From the NCBI GenBank assembly GCA_003978455.1, contig QNZT01000144.1:1-16294 (forward strand): 16,294 nt of DNA. Reading direction: 5' to 3'. This DNA comes from Sulfurospirillum sp. (GTDB taxonomy: Bacteria; Campylobacterota; Campylobacteria; Campylobacterales; QNZT01). Positions 1 to 7,288 of this stretch are shown piece by piece. The notes beneath the pieces are model-generated. The model made no database searches and was not told where the DNA came from. It was given only the letters and a program-made list of their open reading frames with translations. The number at the start of each line of letters is the position of its first letter. Position 1 is the stretch's first letter. A program made the position numbers and the translations under genes.

Positions 1-696
1 CAACTTATCAAAGAAGATCTGAAAACTCCACTTAAAAACGATCCAGCAATCAAATCGAAGTTTGAACTCTTTTTCAACTATCCCGGCGTCTGGACCATCA
101 TCAATTATAGAATTGCACATGGACTCTACAACAGAGGATTTTACTTTTTTGCCCGTCTGATAATGGGGATCAATCAGATTATTACCAATATCGATCTGCA
201 TCCGCGCTGCAAAATCGGACGGCGTGTTTTTATCGACCACGGCATCGGTATCGTCATCGGTGAAACCGCTATTATCGAAGATGATGTGCTGATCTATCAA
301 GGGGTGACACTCGGCGGTGTCAGTCTGGACAAAAATGTCAAACGTCATCCTACCATCAAAAGCGGTGCGGTCATCAGTACTGGCGCCAAAGTACTAGGTA
401 ATATTACCATCGGCAAAAATGCAAAAGTCGGAGCAAACTCCGTGGTAATCAAAGATGTACCGGACAACTCCACCGCAGTCGGGATACCCGCAAGAGTCAT
501 CACCAAAGGGAAAGACAAATCACAACTCAGCCACAACAAAATCCCCGATATCAACAGAGAACTTTTTATCTATCTCTCCAAACGAATAGCTATTTTGGAA
601 AAAGCGATACTTTCACATCACGAAGATATGATCCCAGAGCAAGACGAAGAGCTGGAGAAGATCTACAAAGAGTTTATCTCGACTATGAAGGATTAA
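1..696 (+). CDS. cysE: Serine O-acetyltransferase CysE (5' end outside window)
   Basis: Transfers acetyl from acetyl-CoA to serine, giving O-acetylserine, the acceptor for sulfide in cysteine synthesis; cytosolic. The frame is open from base 1 (Q-L-I-K-E-D-L...), so the gene starts upstream; the internal ATG at 163 is not its start. About 231 residues are visible. An N-terminal helical part including FFNYPGVWTIINYRIAHGLY is followed by a left-handed beta-helix of hexapeptide repeats. Residues aligned with the known catalytic Asp and His are D65 in IDLHP (193-195) and H80 in IDHGIG (238-240); GVTLGG and KRHPTI follow, the usual acetyl-CoA site region. The C-terminal tail is charged and helical. 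The gene is alone on the + strand and ends in a 4-base stop-stop overlap with the convergent L,D-transpeptidase gene. Family assignment is secure; the exact 5' end cannot be seen. Confidence 0.95.
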   Translation, partial: QLIKEDLKTPLKNDPAIKSKFELFFNYPGVWTIINYRIAHGLYNRGFYFFARLIMGINQIITNIDLHPRCKIGRRVFIDHGIGIVIGETAIIEDDVLIYQGVTLGGVSLDKNVKRHPTIKSGAVISTGAKVLGNITIGKNAKVGANSVVIKDVPDNSTAVGIPARVITKGKDKSQLSHNKIPDINRELFIYLSKRIAILEKAILSHHEDMIPEQDEELEKIYKEFISTMKD

Positions 697-2291
697 TCCA
701 GCAAAGCAGACTGGATTTTGTCAAAACCGTAAAAATCTTTCCGGAAATTGACATCCCCCTCCTGATCTACAAATACCGTAAGATAGCGTATATGAATCGG
801 TATCTTTTTCCGTAGTCTGATATGCACCGTCTTTCCACTGCTGATGATCTCCTCCAGACGCTCATAACTATACCCGGTATATGGAGAGAGCAAGCTCAAC
901 AGCAGATGCGGTTTTGAAAGCCGGATACAGCCGGAACTATAAAGACGGTATCGCTTTGTCGTCAGATGTTTGGCGTTGGTATCATGAAGATAGACATTGT
1001 ATTTGTTGGGAAAGATAAATTTCATCGCACCAAGTACATTTTTCTCCCCCGCTTTTTGAATCATCTGATAAGGGATACGCCCGTCATAGTCGATATACTT
1101 TGACCAGTCCACTTTATAGGGATCGATCTCCCTGCCTCCCTGATAGATATGAATATCATCTTCCAGCAAAGCACCCGGATCTTCTGCAAGAAGGGCGATA
1201 TAATCTCTCTTCATGAGGTTTTGGGGGATACTCCAGGTGGGATTGAGTACGATATACTCCAGATAGTCGGAGAAGATCGGCGTCGGTCTGTCTTCACGTC
1301 CGATCACGACAAAGATATCTTCAATCAGTGCACCATCTTCAAAGAAGTGTAACCAGAAGCCGGGAATATTGATTACAATATAGGTTTTTCCATGAATACG
1401 TGGAAAAAGTTTGTAGCGTTCAATATTGAGTCGAATCTGTGCAAGTTTCTCTTTTGCACTTTTTTGGGCATATAGCACATTGACACGGTCAAAAATACCG
1501 TTTTGTTTCAGGTAATGACGCTTCTGAAAACGGAGAACCGCAGCGCGAAGCTTTGCATCAAATGTCGGGAAATTGAGATAGGAAGGATCATGCTCTTTCA
1601 AATCCCCCGTCACGGAAAGATAGTGTTTCAGCTGAGAGACTTCATAACCGTAATCCCCCTCTTTAAGATCTTTGAGATAGTCAACTTTCGGAAACCTGAT
1701 CTTTTCATAACGAAAATAGGCTCTGACAAGATCACGGTACGCTTTTTCCTGCGGTACATAGCGTTGTAGCAATGAAAATAGCAGATGTGTTTGCAAAGAG
1801 ACTCTCAAATCACGTACATAGTCAGGTTTATAAGGGTTAGGTTCCCAGACCAGGTGCTGTTCTTTATACCCTTCTTTTAACAACTCCTGAAAACGTTTCT
1901 GATCGATCTCTCCCTCATACAGATCTTTGGCAAATGCAAAAAACTGGTCAGTCGCAAGCAGATCAAGTGTTGCCAGTTCCTCATGAGAAAGCTGTGTCAC
2001 CTCCGCTTCGGAAAGCAACTGCTTCAACTGTGCCGTATGATAGGCTTTTTTTCGGTAGTTCAGTGCTCGCTCTTCTGTCGCTTCGATCAACTGTTGAATA
2101 CCAAACAGATCCCATGCAAGTCTGTATCCGTTATTTTGATAAAACAATGCTGTTTTTTTACGATTGAACAAACCTCCGCTATCTGAAATCTGAGTGATAA
2201 GTTCCTCTTTACAACAAGTAGAATAGAAACTGTCTATCGCAAACAGATGCGCTGAAACGAAGAGTAAAAAAAGCAGGAGATATTTATGCAT
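693..2291 (-). CDS. L,D-transpeptidase, YcbB/LdtD type (YkuD domain)
   Basis: Predicted periplasmic peptidoglycan enzyme forming 3-3 peptide cross-links. The 532-residue protein starts with a signal peptide (about residues 1-18, ending LFA). A helical scaffold domain follows to about 205, then a peptidoglycan-binding type 1 domain (about 208-275), then a YkuD catalytic domain (about 302-495). H436 in YLHDT and C455 in YSSGCIRL match the family catalytic pair, with SSGC rather than SHGC as in the YcbB branch. The C-terminal VDQEGDVNFRKDFYGFDK stretch is also YcbB-like. The long scaffold plus internal PG-binding domain fits YcbB and not short ErfK-type enzymes. The ATG at 2291-2289 has no clear Shine-Dalgarno sequence, and no alternative in-frame start is evident nearby. 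It lies 46 bases behind the beta-barrel gene with a hairpin between. Which peptidoglycan reaction it prefers is not visible. Confidence 0.9.
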   Translation of the reverse strand: MHKYLLLFLLFVSAHLFAIDSFYSTCCKEELITQISDSGGLFNRKKTALFYQNNGYRLAWDLFGIQQLIEATEERALNYRKKAYHTAQLKQLLSEAEVTQLSHEELATLDLLATDQFFAFAKDLYEGEIDQKRFQELLKEGYKEQHLVWEPNPYKPDYVRDLRVSLQTHLLFSLLQRYVPQEKAYRDLVRAYFRYEKIRFPKVDYLKDLKEGDYGYEVSQLKHYLSVTGDLKEHDPSYLNFPTFDAKLRAAVLRFQKRHYLKQNGIFDRVNVLYAQKSAKEKLAQIRLNIERYKLFPRIHGKTYIVINIPGFWLHFFEDGALIEDIFVVIGREDRPTPIFSDYLEYIVLNPTWSIPQNLMKRDYIALLAEDPGALLEDDIHIYQGGREIDPYKVDWSKYIDYDGRIPYQMIQKAGEKNVLGAMKFIFPNKYNVYLHDTNAKHLTTKRYRLYSSGCIRLSKPHLLLSLLSPYTGYSYERLEEIISSGKTVHIRLRKKIPIHIRYLTVFVDQEGDVNFRKDFYGFDKIQSALLD

Positions 2292-2310
2292 ATTGGTTAC
2301 GAGAGGTAAT

Positions 2311-2332
2311 GAAAGGAGTAAAAACTCCTTTC
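2311..2332 (-). terminator. Perfect 9-bp hairpin, possible terminator or mRNA stop
   Basis: GAAAGGAGT and ACTCCTTTC form a perfect 9-bp stem with a 4-base loop, in the 46-base gap between the beta-barrel gene and the L,D-transpeptidase gene. In the transcribed direction it is followed by ATTACC, not a U run, so it is a poor intrinsic terminator by the usual rule. It could instead stabilise the 3' end of the upstream mRNA or limit readthrough. The pairing is seen; the function is inferred. Confidence 0.45.
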
Positions 2333-2337
2333 TATCT

Positions 2338-3051
2338 TTAGAATTTGTAGTTTACACCGAGACCGTAAGTGTCAAGGTTGATATCGCTTTCGCTTCTTGT
2401 ACCGCCGCCTTTGACATTGAATGTGCCATCCACTTTATGCAATAGTCTAACACCTTCGGCAAGAACGCTCCAGCGATCATTGATAGCGTAATTCAGACCA
2501 AGACCGAAAGAGGGACTTGATTCATCCACAGTTCCTGCGAGTGCACCGCTTTGACTGCTGTTATCCCACAGACTCTCTACTTTTGCTTTGGCATATCCAA
2601 GCAAACCGAAAAGATGTACTTTTTCACCCAGCGGCAACATCGGTTTAAGATAGATACCATAGTTCTCTTTGATTTTTGTCGTACCGCCTGCATCATGATC
2701 TGCTTCATTCAGACCATATCCGACACGCCCTTCGATACCAAAGTATTTGTTGAAATCATATCCAAGTTTTGCCGCCACTGCTGCCAGCTCGTTACATTTA
2801 CCGGAATCTGTCTCATACTGTGCACCAAGACCATCCAGTCCCACATACCACTTTTTAGGCCCTTCCGGCTTTACGGGTACTGGTACTGGTGCCGGACATA
2901 CTACCGGTGCAGGCGCCGGAGCAGGTTTAACCTCTTTCACAACTTCTACAGCTTCAACCACGTCCTGCTTGTCGTAGTCCACCAAAGGTTCAATATCCGC
3001 ACCCGCAAAAAGTACGGAAGTCGTTGCAGCTAATAATAATAGTTTTTTCAA
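2338..3051 (-). CDS. OmpA-like outer-membrane beta-barrel protein with Pro-rich N-terminal linker
   Basis: Predicted outer-membrane protein of 237 residues. The start chosen is the TTG at 3051-3049: AAGGAG lies 6 bases upstream and it gives a classic signal peptide, MKKLLLLAATTSVLFAGA, with cleavage likely after A18. The upstream in-frame ATG at 3084 has no ribosome site and would bury the signal. The mature protein has an acidic segment, then a linker of alternating Pro with Ala or Val (about 43-62), then an 8-strand-like barrel (about 66-237) ending in the outer-membrane signature Phe (NYKF). This resembles OMP_b-brl/OmpA N-terminal barrels; no OmpA peptidoglycan-binding domain is present. 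The only two cysteines are C52 in the linker and C86 at the first extracellular-loop region. It has its own upstream gap with candidate promoters. The specific function is unknown; porin or adhesin roles cannot be told apart. Confidence 0.82.
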   Translation of the reverse strand: MKKLLLLAATTSVLFAGADIEPLVDYDKQDVVEAVEVVKEVKPAPAPAPVVCPAPVPVPVKPEGPKKWYVGLDGLGAQYETDSGKCNELAAVAAKLGYDFNKYFGIEGRVGYGLNEADHDAGGTTKIKENYGIYLKPMLPLGEKVHLFGLLGYAKAKVESLWDNSSQSGALAGTVDESSPSFGLGLNYAINDRWSVLAEGVRLLHKVDGTFNVKGGGTRSESDINLDTYGLGVNYKF

Positions 3052-3057
3052 ATTATA

Positions 3058-3063
3058 CTCCTT
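3058..3063 (-). promoter_or_regulatory. Ribosome binding site fixing a TTG start for the beta-barrel gene
   Basis: On the - strand AAGGAG is followed by a 6-base spacer (TATAAT) and TTG AAA AAA. This is the only strong Shine-Dalgarno sequence near the gene start, so the TTG at 3051 is preferred to the ATG at 3084. The TATAAT spacer here is more likely coincidental than a -10 box, because it would place transcription start inside the coding region. Confidence 0.75.
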
Positions 3064-3115
3064 TTTATAAATAATTTCATACATAGTACTAAATAAAAAT
3101 TTAAATCTAATTGAA

Positions 3116-3174
3116 ATTGTATCGTTTTGTTAAAAAAGTTAACTATTTATCGATACTAGAGTAAAGAATTGCAA
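3116..3174 (-). promoter_or_regulatory. Candidate promoter region upstream of the beta-barrel gene
   Basis: Two sigma-70-like candidates lie in this AT-rich 147-base gap. One is TTGCAA (3169-3174), 17 bases, GATAAA (3146-3151). The other is TACAAT (3116-3121) with a loose TTAACT 15 bases upstream. A perfect interrupted palindrome, GTTAA-5-TTAAC, at 3129-3143 overlaps the second candidate. Campylobacterota promoters often lack a clear -35 box, so the -10 carries most weight. Start sites cannot be fixed from sequence. Confidence 0.4.
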
Positions 3175-3198
3175 CTTTATTTTCTTTTTCTACTGAAT

Positions 3199-5013
3199 TC
3201 ATATATAAAATTTTTTCAAAAAAGCATCATCTACGTCCAACAATCCTCGTCTCATTAAATCCGCAATCACATCTGGATCACAATCCGTATCATCCGGCCA
3301 GCGTCTTGGGAAATTGTCAATCGCACCTTTGTTTGTCGCATCGATGCCTATAAACTCTTTTTGCAAAAAGATATCCCGCTTTGCATCGATATTGTTCACA
3401 ACCCGCCAGATCAACATATAAGGGTTATCCAAATCGTTTTTATCATGATCCACAAAAACCAGCAATTTCGTATGTGCCTTGATCGCTGTCAATTTTTCAT
3501 AGACCGTCTCTATGCGCTCCTGCTTATCGATAGCAATAACACAGATCGGTGTTTTGGTGTAGGTTTTATACTGTCTGATCTCTTTGATATTTCCATCCAG
3601 CTCCTGCATCAACTTCAGAAGATCCTTCTCTTCGATGATCTCTTTCTGGGGAAAGTGTACATTGTCTGCGGTACAGTCCACACCGAGTTTACCTCCGTAT
3701 GCATAAGTATTGCTGGCATGATCTAGCGCATCACATACACCTTCACTGATTATGATATTGGCTACCTGTACACGATCGAGTATATAATCTGTCAAATCTT
3801 CATACGCTTCGAGTTCGGGAGCATCTTCATTGACAAAGATGGCATGTTTGACAAAACTCATCTGCCCCACACCCCAGAAGGCATGCATAAACTGTTTGGC
3901 ATGTCCGGGATAGAGCGTCTTCATCTTCGCAATGATCAGATTGTGGAAAACACCGTTTTCCGGCATCACATAGTCGATGAGGTCGGGTGCGGTTGTTTTA
4001 AGCAAGGGCAGGAAGATACGCTCGGTCGCCCAGCCCATATATTTGTCCTCCAGCGGCGGTTTCCCGACAACTGTCGCCAGATACACCGGCTCTTTTTTAT
4101 GGGTGATCGCCGTAACATCGAGTACCGGATACTCCTCTTCAAGGGTATAATACCCGGTATGATCTCCAAACGGTCCCTCGATTGCCGTGTTGCCGGGATC
4201 AACGAACCCTTCTATGACAAAATCGGCATCTTCAGGTACATAAAGATCATTTGTCACGGACTTCACCAACCGTGCACTCTCCCCTTTGATAAAGCCGTAC
4301 ATCAGCAACTCGAACACACCGTGCGGAAGCGGTGCGGTTGCTGCCCAGGTATAGAGCGGATCACCGCCTATGGCGATGGACACAGGCATCTTTTTGCCTG
4401 CCGCTTTGTATTCATGAAAGAAATTTGCAGAATCTTTGTGAATCTGCCAGTGCATACCAAGACGTTTTTTGTCATAGACCTGTAGCCGGTACATACCGAG
4501 ATTTTTACGTTCTCCGTCCAGTGACTGAGTATAGACCTGCCCCATCGTTATAAACGGACCGCCGTCCTGTGACCATGTTGTCAGCACAGGCAGCTCATAC
4601 AAGTCGACAGAATTACCTTCATGAAGGATCTCCTGACAAGCACCTCTGCCCGAAAGGCGTTTGGGAAAAATATTTTTGAGAGAAAATAGTTTCGCCAACA
4701 TCCCGAACTTTTCACCAAGGGTCGCAGGGGGTTTGAGTTTCAACAGTTTTTCGATCTCCGCCGCGATATCATCGGCATCTTTGCCGATAAATAAGTTCGT
4801 CGCTTTATGCGATCCAAATACATTCATCAAAACAGGAGTGGAAAACTTTTTGTCAAGTCGTTTTGAGACAGGATTTGTAAAAAGAAGTGCTCTGGAATCT
4901 GGCTTTTTCACTTCAATATAAGCAATGTGCGGAATCTCCAGATCAATATCAAGCGGTTCATCGATCACACGGAGCAGATTATGCTCTTTCAGTAGGGCAA
5001 TAGCATTTTGCAT
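3199..5013 (-). CDS. mqnL: UbiD-family menaquinone biosynthesis decarboxylase (MqnL, SCO4490 type)
   Basis: Predicted prenyl-FMN-dependent decarboxylase acting late in the futalosine (Mqn) route to menaquinone, the only quinone of most Campylobacterota; cytosolic or membrane-peripheral. The 604-residue length fits the SCO4490/MqnL subfamily and is longer than E. coli UbiD. Visible family motifs are GMYRLQVYD (173-181, prFMN/metal region), RLGMHWQIHKD, and IEGPFGDHTGYY (278-289), where E279 and D284 match conserved acidic active-site residues. The ATG at 5013 has GGAG 6 bases upstream. The gene follows hemC by 17 bases, so co-transcription is likely. A UbiX-type prFMN synthase is needed and is not in the window. 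A ubiquinone role is unlikely in this lineage. No terminator hairpin is visible after the stop. Confidence 0.88.
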   Translation of the reverse strand: MQNAIALLKEHNLLRVIDEPLDIDLEIPHIAYIEVKKPDSRALLFTNPVSKRLDKKFSTPVLMNVFGSHKATNLFIGKDADDIAAEIEKLLKLKPPATLGEKFGMLAKLFSLKNIFPKRLSGRGACQEILHEGNSVDLYELPVLTTWSQDGGPFITMGQVYTQSLDGERKNLGMYRLQVYDKKRLGMHWQIHKDSANFFHEYKAAGKKMPVSIAIGGDPLYTWAATAPLPHGVFELLMYGFIKGESARLVKSVTNDLYVPEDADFVIEGFVDPGNTAIEGPFGDHTGYYTLEEEYPVLDVTAITHKKEPVYLATVVGKPPLEDKYMGWATERIFLPLLKTTAPDLIDYVMPENGVFHNLIIAKMKTLYPGHAKQFMHAFWGVGQMSFVKHAIFVNEDAPELEAYEDLTDYILDRVQVANIIISEGVCDALDHASNTYAYGGKLGVDCTADNVHFPQKEIIEEKDLLKLMQELDGNIKEIRQYKTYTKTPICVIAIDKQERIETVYEKLTAIKAHTKLLVFVDHDKNDLDNPYMLIWRVVNNIDAKRDIFLQKEFIGIDATNKGAIDNFPRRWPDDTDCDPDVIADLMRRGLLDVDDAFLKKFYI

Positions 5014-5030
5014 AGTTTCTCCATCAACGT

Positions 5031-5975
5031 TTATAAAATCTCTTTGAGTGCAATCTCCTCGGCACGCTTCAGCAGTTTGACAGCACCCTCTTCGATCATA
5101 CGGTCGGCTAGCTCTTTGCCTATCGCTTTGTATTCACTTTTCCCTGCTGTAAACTTTTCCCTGATCATCTCCGTACCATCCGGCATACCGACAATCGCCC
5201 TCACTGAAATCGTATCATCCTTCAATTTTGCATTGACACCGATCGGTACCTGACAGCCCCCCTGCAATACGGTGATAAAATCACGCTCCACTGTTGTTTC
5301 GATATCTGCCTCTTCGTCGTTGAGTACCGAGATCAGAGCCAACACTTCCGGGTTATCAACAGACTCGATACCGAGTGCCGCCTGCCCCATAGCAGGAATC
5401 ATCACCGAAGTAGAGATCGGTGAAAAATAGCGCACCTCATTTTGCAATCCCAATCTGTTGATGCCGGCTGTCGCAAGAATGATCGCATCATATTCGCCCT
5501 CTTTCAGTTTTCGGATTCGGGTATTGACATTGCCACGCAGATTTTTAATCTTCAGATCAGGACGGTATGCCAATATCTGCATACGTCGCCTGAGGCTGGT
5601 CGTACCGACAACTGCCCCTTCGGGCAAGGCATCGACACTATCATACTTTTCACTCAAAAGTGCATCTCGCACATCTTCGCGTTTGGTTATAGCACCCAGT
5701 ACCAAACCTTTCGGGAACTCTGTAGGCACATCTTTGAGACTGTGCACTGCGATATGCGCATCACCGCCCAGCATAGCATCTTCAAGCTCTTTGGTAAAGA
5801 GACCTTTACCTCCGATTTTTGCCAGAGGGGTATCGAGGATGATATCCCCTTTCGTTTTCATGATTTTCAGTTCAACTTCCAGTCCTTCATGAACACTCTC
5901 CAGCACCTCTTTGATATGCTCCGACTGCCATAAGGCAAGCTTACTACCTCTGGTAGCGATGATTAGTTTTTTCAT
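5031..5975 (-). CDS. hemC: Porphobilinogen deaminase (hydroxymethylbilane synthase)
   Basis: Condenses four porphobilinogen units into hydroxymethylbilane for heme and related tetrapyrroles; cytosolic. The 314 residues match the family length. Visible motifs: ATRGSKLALWQ (7-17), HIAVHSLKDVPTE (74-86), TTSLRRR (125-131), NLRGNVNTR (145-153) and LQGGCQVPIG (237-246), with C241 the dipyrromethane-cofactor cysteine. The ATG is preceded by AGAGGA at proper spacing. It sits 49 bases behind the DsbC-like gene and 17 bases ahead of mqnL. hemA, the entry step of the same pathway, is in the same run, though proS, fxsA and the Dsb gene lie between. No missing residues seen. Confidence 0.97.
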   Translation of the reverse strand: MKKLIIATRGSKLALWQSEHIKEVLESVHEGLEVELKIMKTKGDIILDTPLAKIGGKGLFTKELEDAMLGGDAHIAVHSLKDVPTEFPKGLVLGAITKREDVRDALLSEKYDSVDALPEGAVVGTTSLRRRMQILAYRPDLKIKNLRGNVNTRIRKLKEGEYDAIILATAGINRLGLQNEVRYFSPISTSVMIPAMGQAALGIESVDNPEVLALISVLNDEEADIETTVERDFITVLQGGCQVPIGVNAKLKDDTISVRAIVGMPDGTEMIREKFTAGKSEYKAIGKELADRMIEEGAVKLLKRAEEIALKEIL

Positions 5976-6024
5976 ATATCCTCTTTACGCAAAATAGCAA
6001 CATCTTTTTGCTGCTGTTTCAGAC

Positions 6025-6918
6025 CTATTTTTTCTTGATAACCTCAAGATATTTCTTTCTTGAAAAATCTTTTTTCCCATTGAAGTAGACTGTCGGTGTT
6101 CCGCTGATCATCATCTTGTCTGCATACTTTTTATCAAAACTGTAACGCGCTTCTATATCTTTTGTATGGATATCTTTTGATGTGATATGCGTCCCCATCT
6201 TTTTGTTGAAAGCTGCAAGGATCTTTTTCTCATCGGAAGTATCGAGATTAAACTTGGCTGCATAAACTTTCTGCATCACATCTTTCATCCCTTTTTTCTC
6301 GGCTGCCATCGCTGCTTTGATCACTGTAGGCGCCTCTTTATGGAGCATAAGCAGAGGGAAGTGATAATAATAGAGCGCTATCTTATCCGGGTTTTCTTTG
6401 GCTGCTTTTAGCAGACCGGGAAGATACCCCTGGCAAAAAGGACAGATCGGATCACTGAAAACCACGATCTTGTTCGGAGCACTTGCTTTGCCGTAGATCA
6501 AGTGGTCTTTACGGTAAAACGAGCTATCCATATCGGGAACCAGCTTATCTTTCAAAGAGGAACGGCTGGTGATATCGATAAAATCCCTGACGATAAATTT
6601 TCCGTTACTGAATATCTTGTCATGCACTGTAATCTGCTTCCCTTTTTGCTTCAAAAGCTCCAGATCGATATCTAAAAAGTAGACTTTCCAGCCGGGAAGA
6701 TCCCTGACATCTTTTGTCTGACGGATACGGATACCTTTCAGTTTGTAATCTTTATTGACTGAAATAGCACGCTTGACATACTCAAGCAACTTCTTCTGGT
6801 GCTGCTGTGCATGCGTTAATTTTGAACCATTTTGTACTATTTCACTTTTTGCGCAGGCAATACTCAGTACACTACTTGCCAATAGTGTTGTCATCAATAA
6901 TTTCGACATCAATCGCAT
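6025..6918 (-). CDS. Periplasmic thioredoxin-fold disulfide protein, DsbC/DsbG-like
   Basis: Predicted periplasmic thiol oxidoreductase or isomerase of 297 residues. Three close in-frame ATGs exist (6936, 6924, 6918). AAGGAG at 6928-6933 is 9 bases from the third and only 3 from the second, so 6918 is chosen. A signal peptide follows (about 1-23, ACA before KSE). After an N-terminal alpha/beta region (about 30-135, where DsbC/G proteins carry the dimerisation domain), a thioredoxin fold holds CPFC (159-162) and a Thr-cis-Pro in SGTPTVYF (T274-P275), the DsbC-like choice. It may be an orthologue of H. pylori HP0231 or C. jejuni C8J_1298, dimeric proteins of this type; that is inference. Its start lies 47 bases inside fxsA, so translation is probably coupled. 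Whether it acts as oxidase, isomerase or cytochrome c maturation helper cannot be decided. Confidence 0.87.
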   Translation of the reverse strand: MRLMSKLLMTTLLASSVLSIACAKSEIVQNGSKLTHAQQHQKKLLEYVKRAISVNKDYKLKGIRIRQTKDVRDLPGWKVYFLDIDLELLKQKGKQITVHDKIFSNGKFIVRDFIDITSRSSLKDKLVPDMDSSFYRKDHLIYGKASAPNKIVVFSDPICPFCQGYLPGLLKAAKENPDKIALYYYHFPLLMLHKEAPTVIKAAMAAEKKGMKDVMQKVYAAKFNLDTSDEKKILAAFNKKMGTHITSKDIHTKDIEARYSFDKKYADKMMISGTPTVYFNGKKDFSRKKYLEVIKKK

Positions 6919-7288
6919 CGTCATAATCTCCTTCATATTTTTTTCTTTTCTTCTCTTTTAAATGCAGGATTTTTTTAGCAACAAATGTACCCAAAAAACC
7001 AAACTGCAATAGTATACCTATGATATCGCTGAAGAATCCGGGAATGATCAGCAGGATCGCACCCAGCAAGGACATCATATTCATTTTTTGAAACTGATCT
7101 ACGGTAATGGAACCGCTCAGTAAAGCTGTCATGCTTTGTGCGAGAGTATATCGAAAGTTAGTTAACAAAAAGAATCCGACAAACGCCGATAAAACAATCT
7201 CACCAAACGTAGCCAAACCTCCGATACGGGATGCTATATCGACTGTAATCACTACTTCGAGAAAGAAATAGGCTAAAAAATAAAACAC
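6872..7288 (-). CDS. fxsA: FxsA family membrane protein
   Basis: Small integral inner-membrane protein of 138 residues. Hydrophobic segments lie at about 2-18, 28-43 and 72-102, the last containing GAILLIIPGFFSDIIG, the signature of the FxsA family. A cationic KEKKRKK stretch and an acidic tail (DYDDAIDVEIIDD) follow. E. coli FxsA is known for relieving F-factor exclusion of phage T7; the native role of the family is unclear. It starts with GTG at 7288-7286, sharing one base with the proS stop (TAGTG), with GGAG 5 bases upstream, so it is probably coupled to proS. Its last 47 bases also encode the start of the DsbC-like gene in another frame. C. jejuni has, as I recall, a matching membrane protein between proS and hemC. 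Confidence 0.85.
   Translation of the reverse strand: MFYFLAYFFLEVVITVDIASRIGGLATFGEIVLSAFVGFFLLTNFRYTLAQSMTALLSGSITVDQFQKMNMMSLLGAILLIIPGFFSDIIGILLQFGFLGTFVAKKILHLKEKKRKKYEGDYDDAIDVEIIDDNTIGK
6928..6933 (-). promoter_or_regulatory. Ribosome binding site inside fxsA for the DsbC-like gene
   Basis: AAGGAG on the - strand lies within the fxsA coding region. It overlaps the first in-frame ATG's following codons and is best spaced for the ATG at 6918 (9 bases); the ATG at 6924 is only 3 bases away. It therefore decides the start. Confidence 0.6.

Noticed and set aside
2872..2930. GGTACTGG/GGTGCCGG-like repeats in the linker of the barrel gene as a phase-variable tract
   Set aside because: The units are imperfect, encode the Pro-Ala/Val linker and keep frame; there is no long homopolymer or exact tandem array.
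3052..3084. ATG at 3084 as start of the beta-barrel protein
   Set aside because: No Shine-Dalgarno sequence precedes it and it would put 11 residues before the signal peptide; the TTG at 3051 has AAGGAG at ideal spacing.
3844..4485. Long + strand open frame opposite mqnL, and a similar one at 7744-8592 opposite proS
   Set aside because: Both are antisense to strong conserved genes, have Cys/His/Phe-rich compositions typical of shadow frames and no ribosome site or family motif.
5976..6024. Small hairpin (AGCAA/TTGCT, 7-base loop) between the DsbC-like gene and hemC as terminator
   Set aside because: Only about 5 base pairs with a weak following T stretch; not better than chance in an AT-rich gap.
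6847..6870. Lipobox in the DsbC-like protein (LSIAC)
   Set aside because: The -3 residue is Ser and the -2 is Ile, not a proper L-[AS]-[GA]-C box; ACA before KSE fits signal peptidase I.
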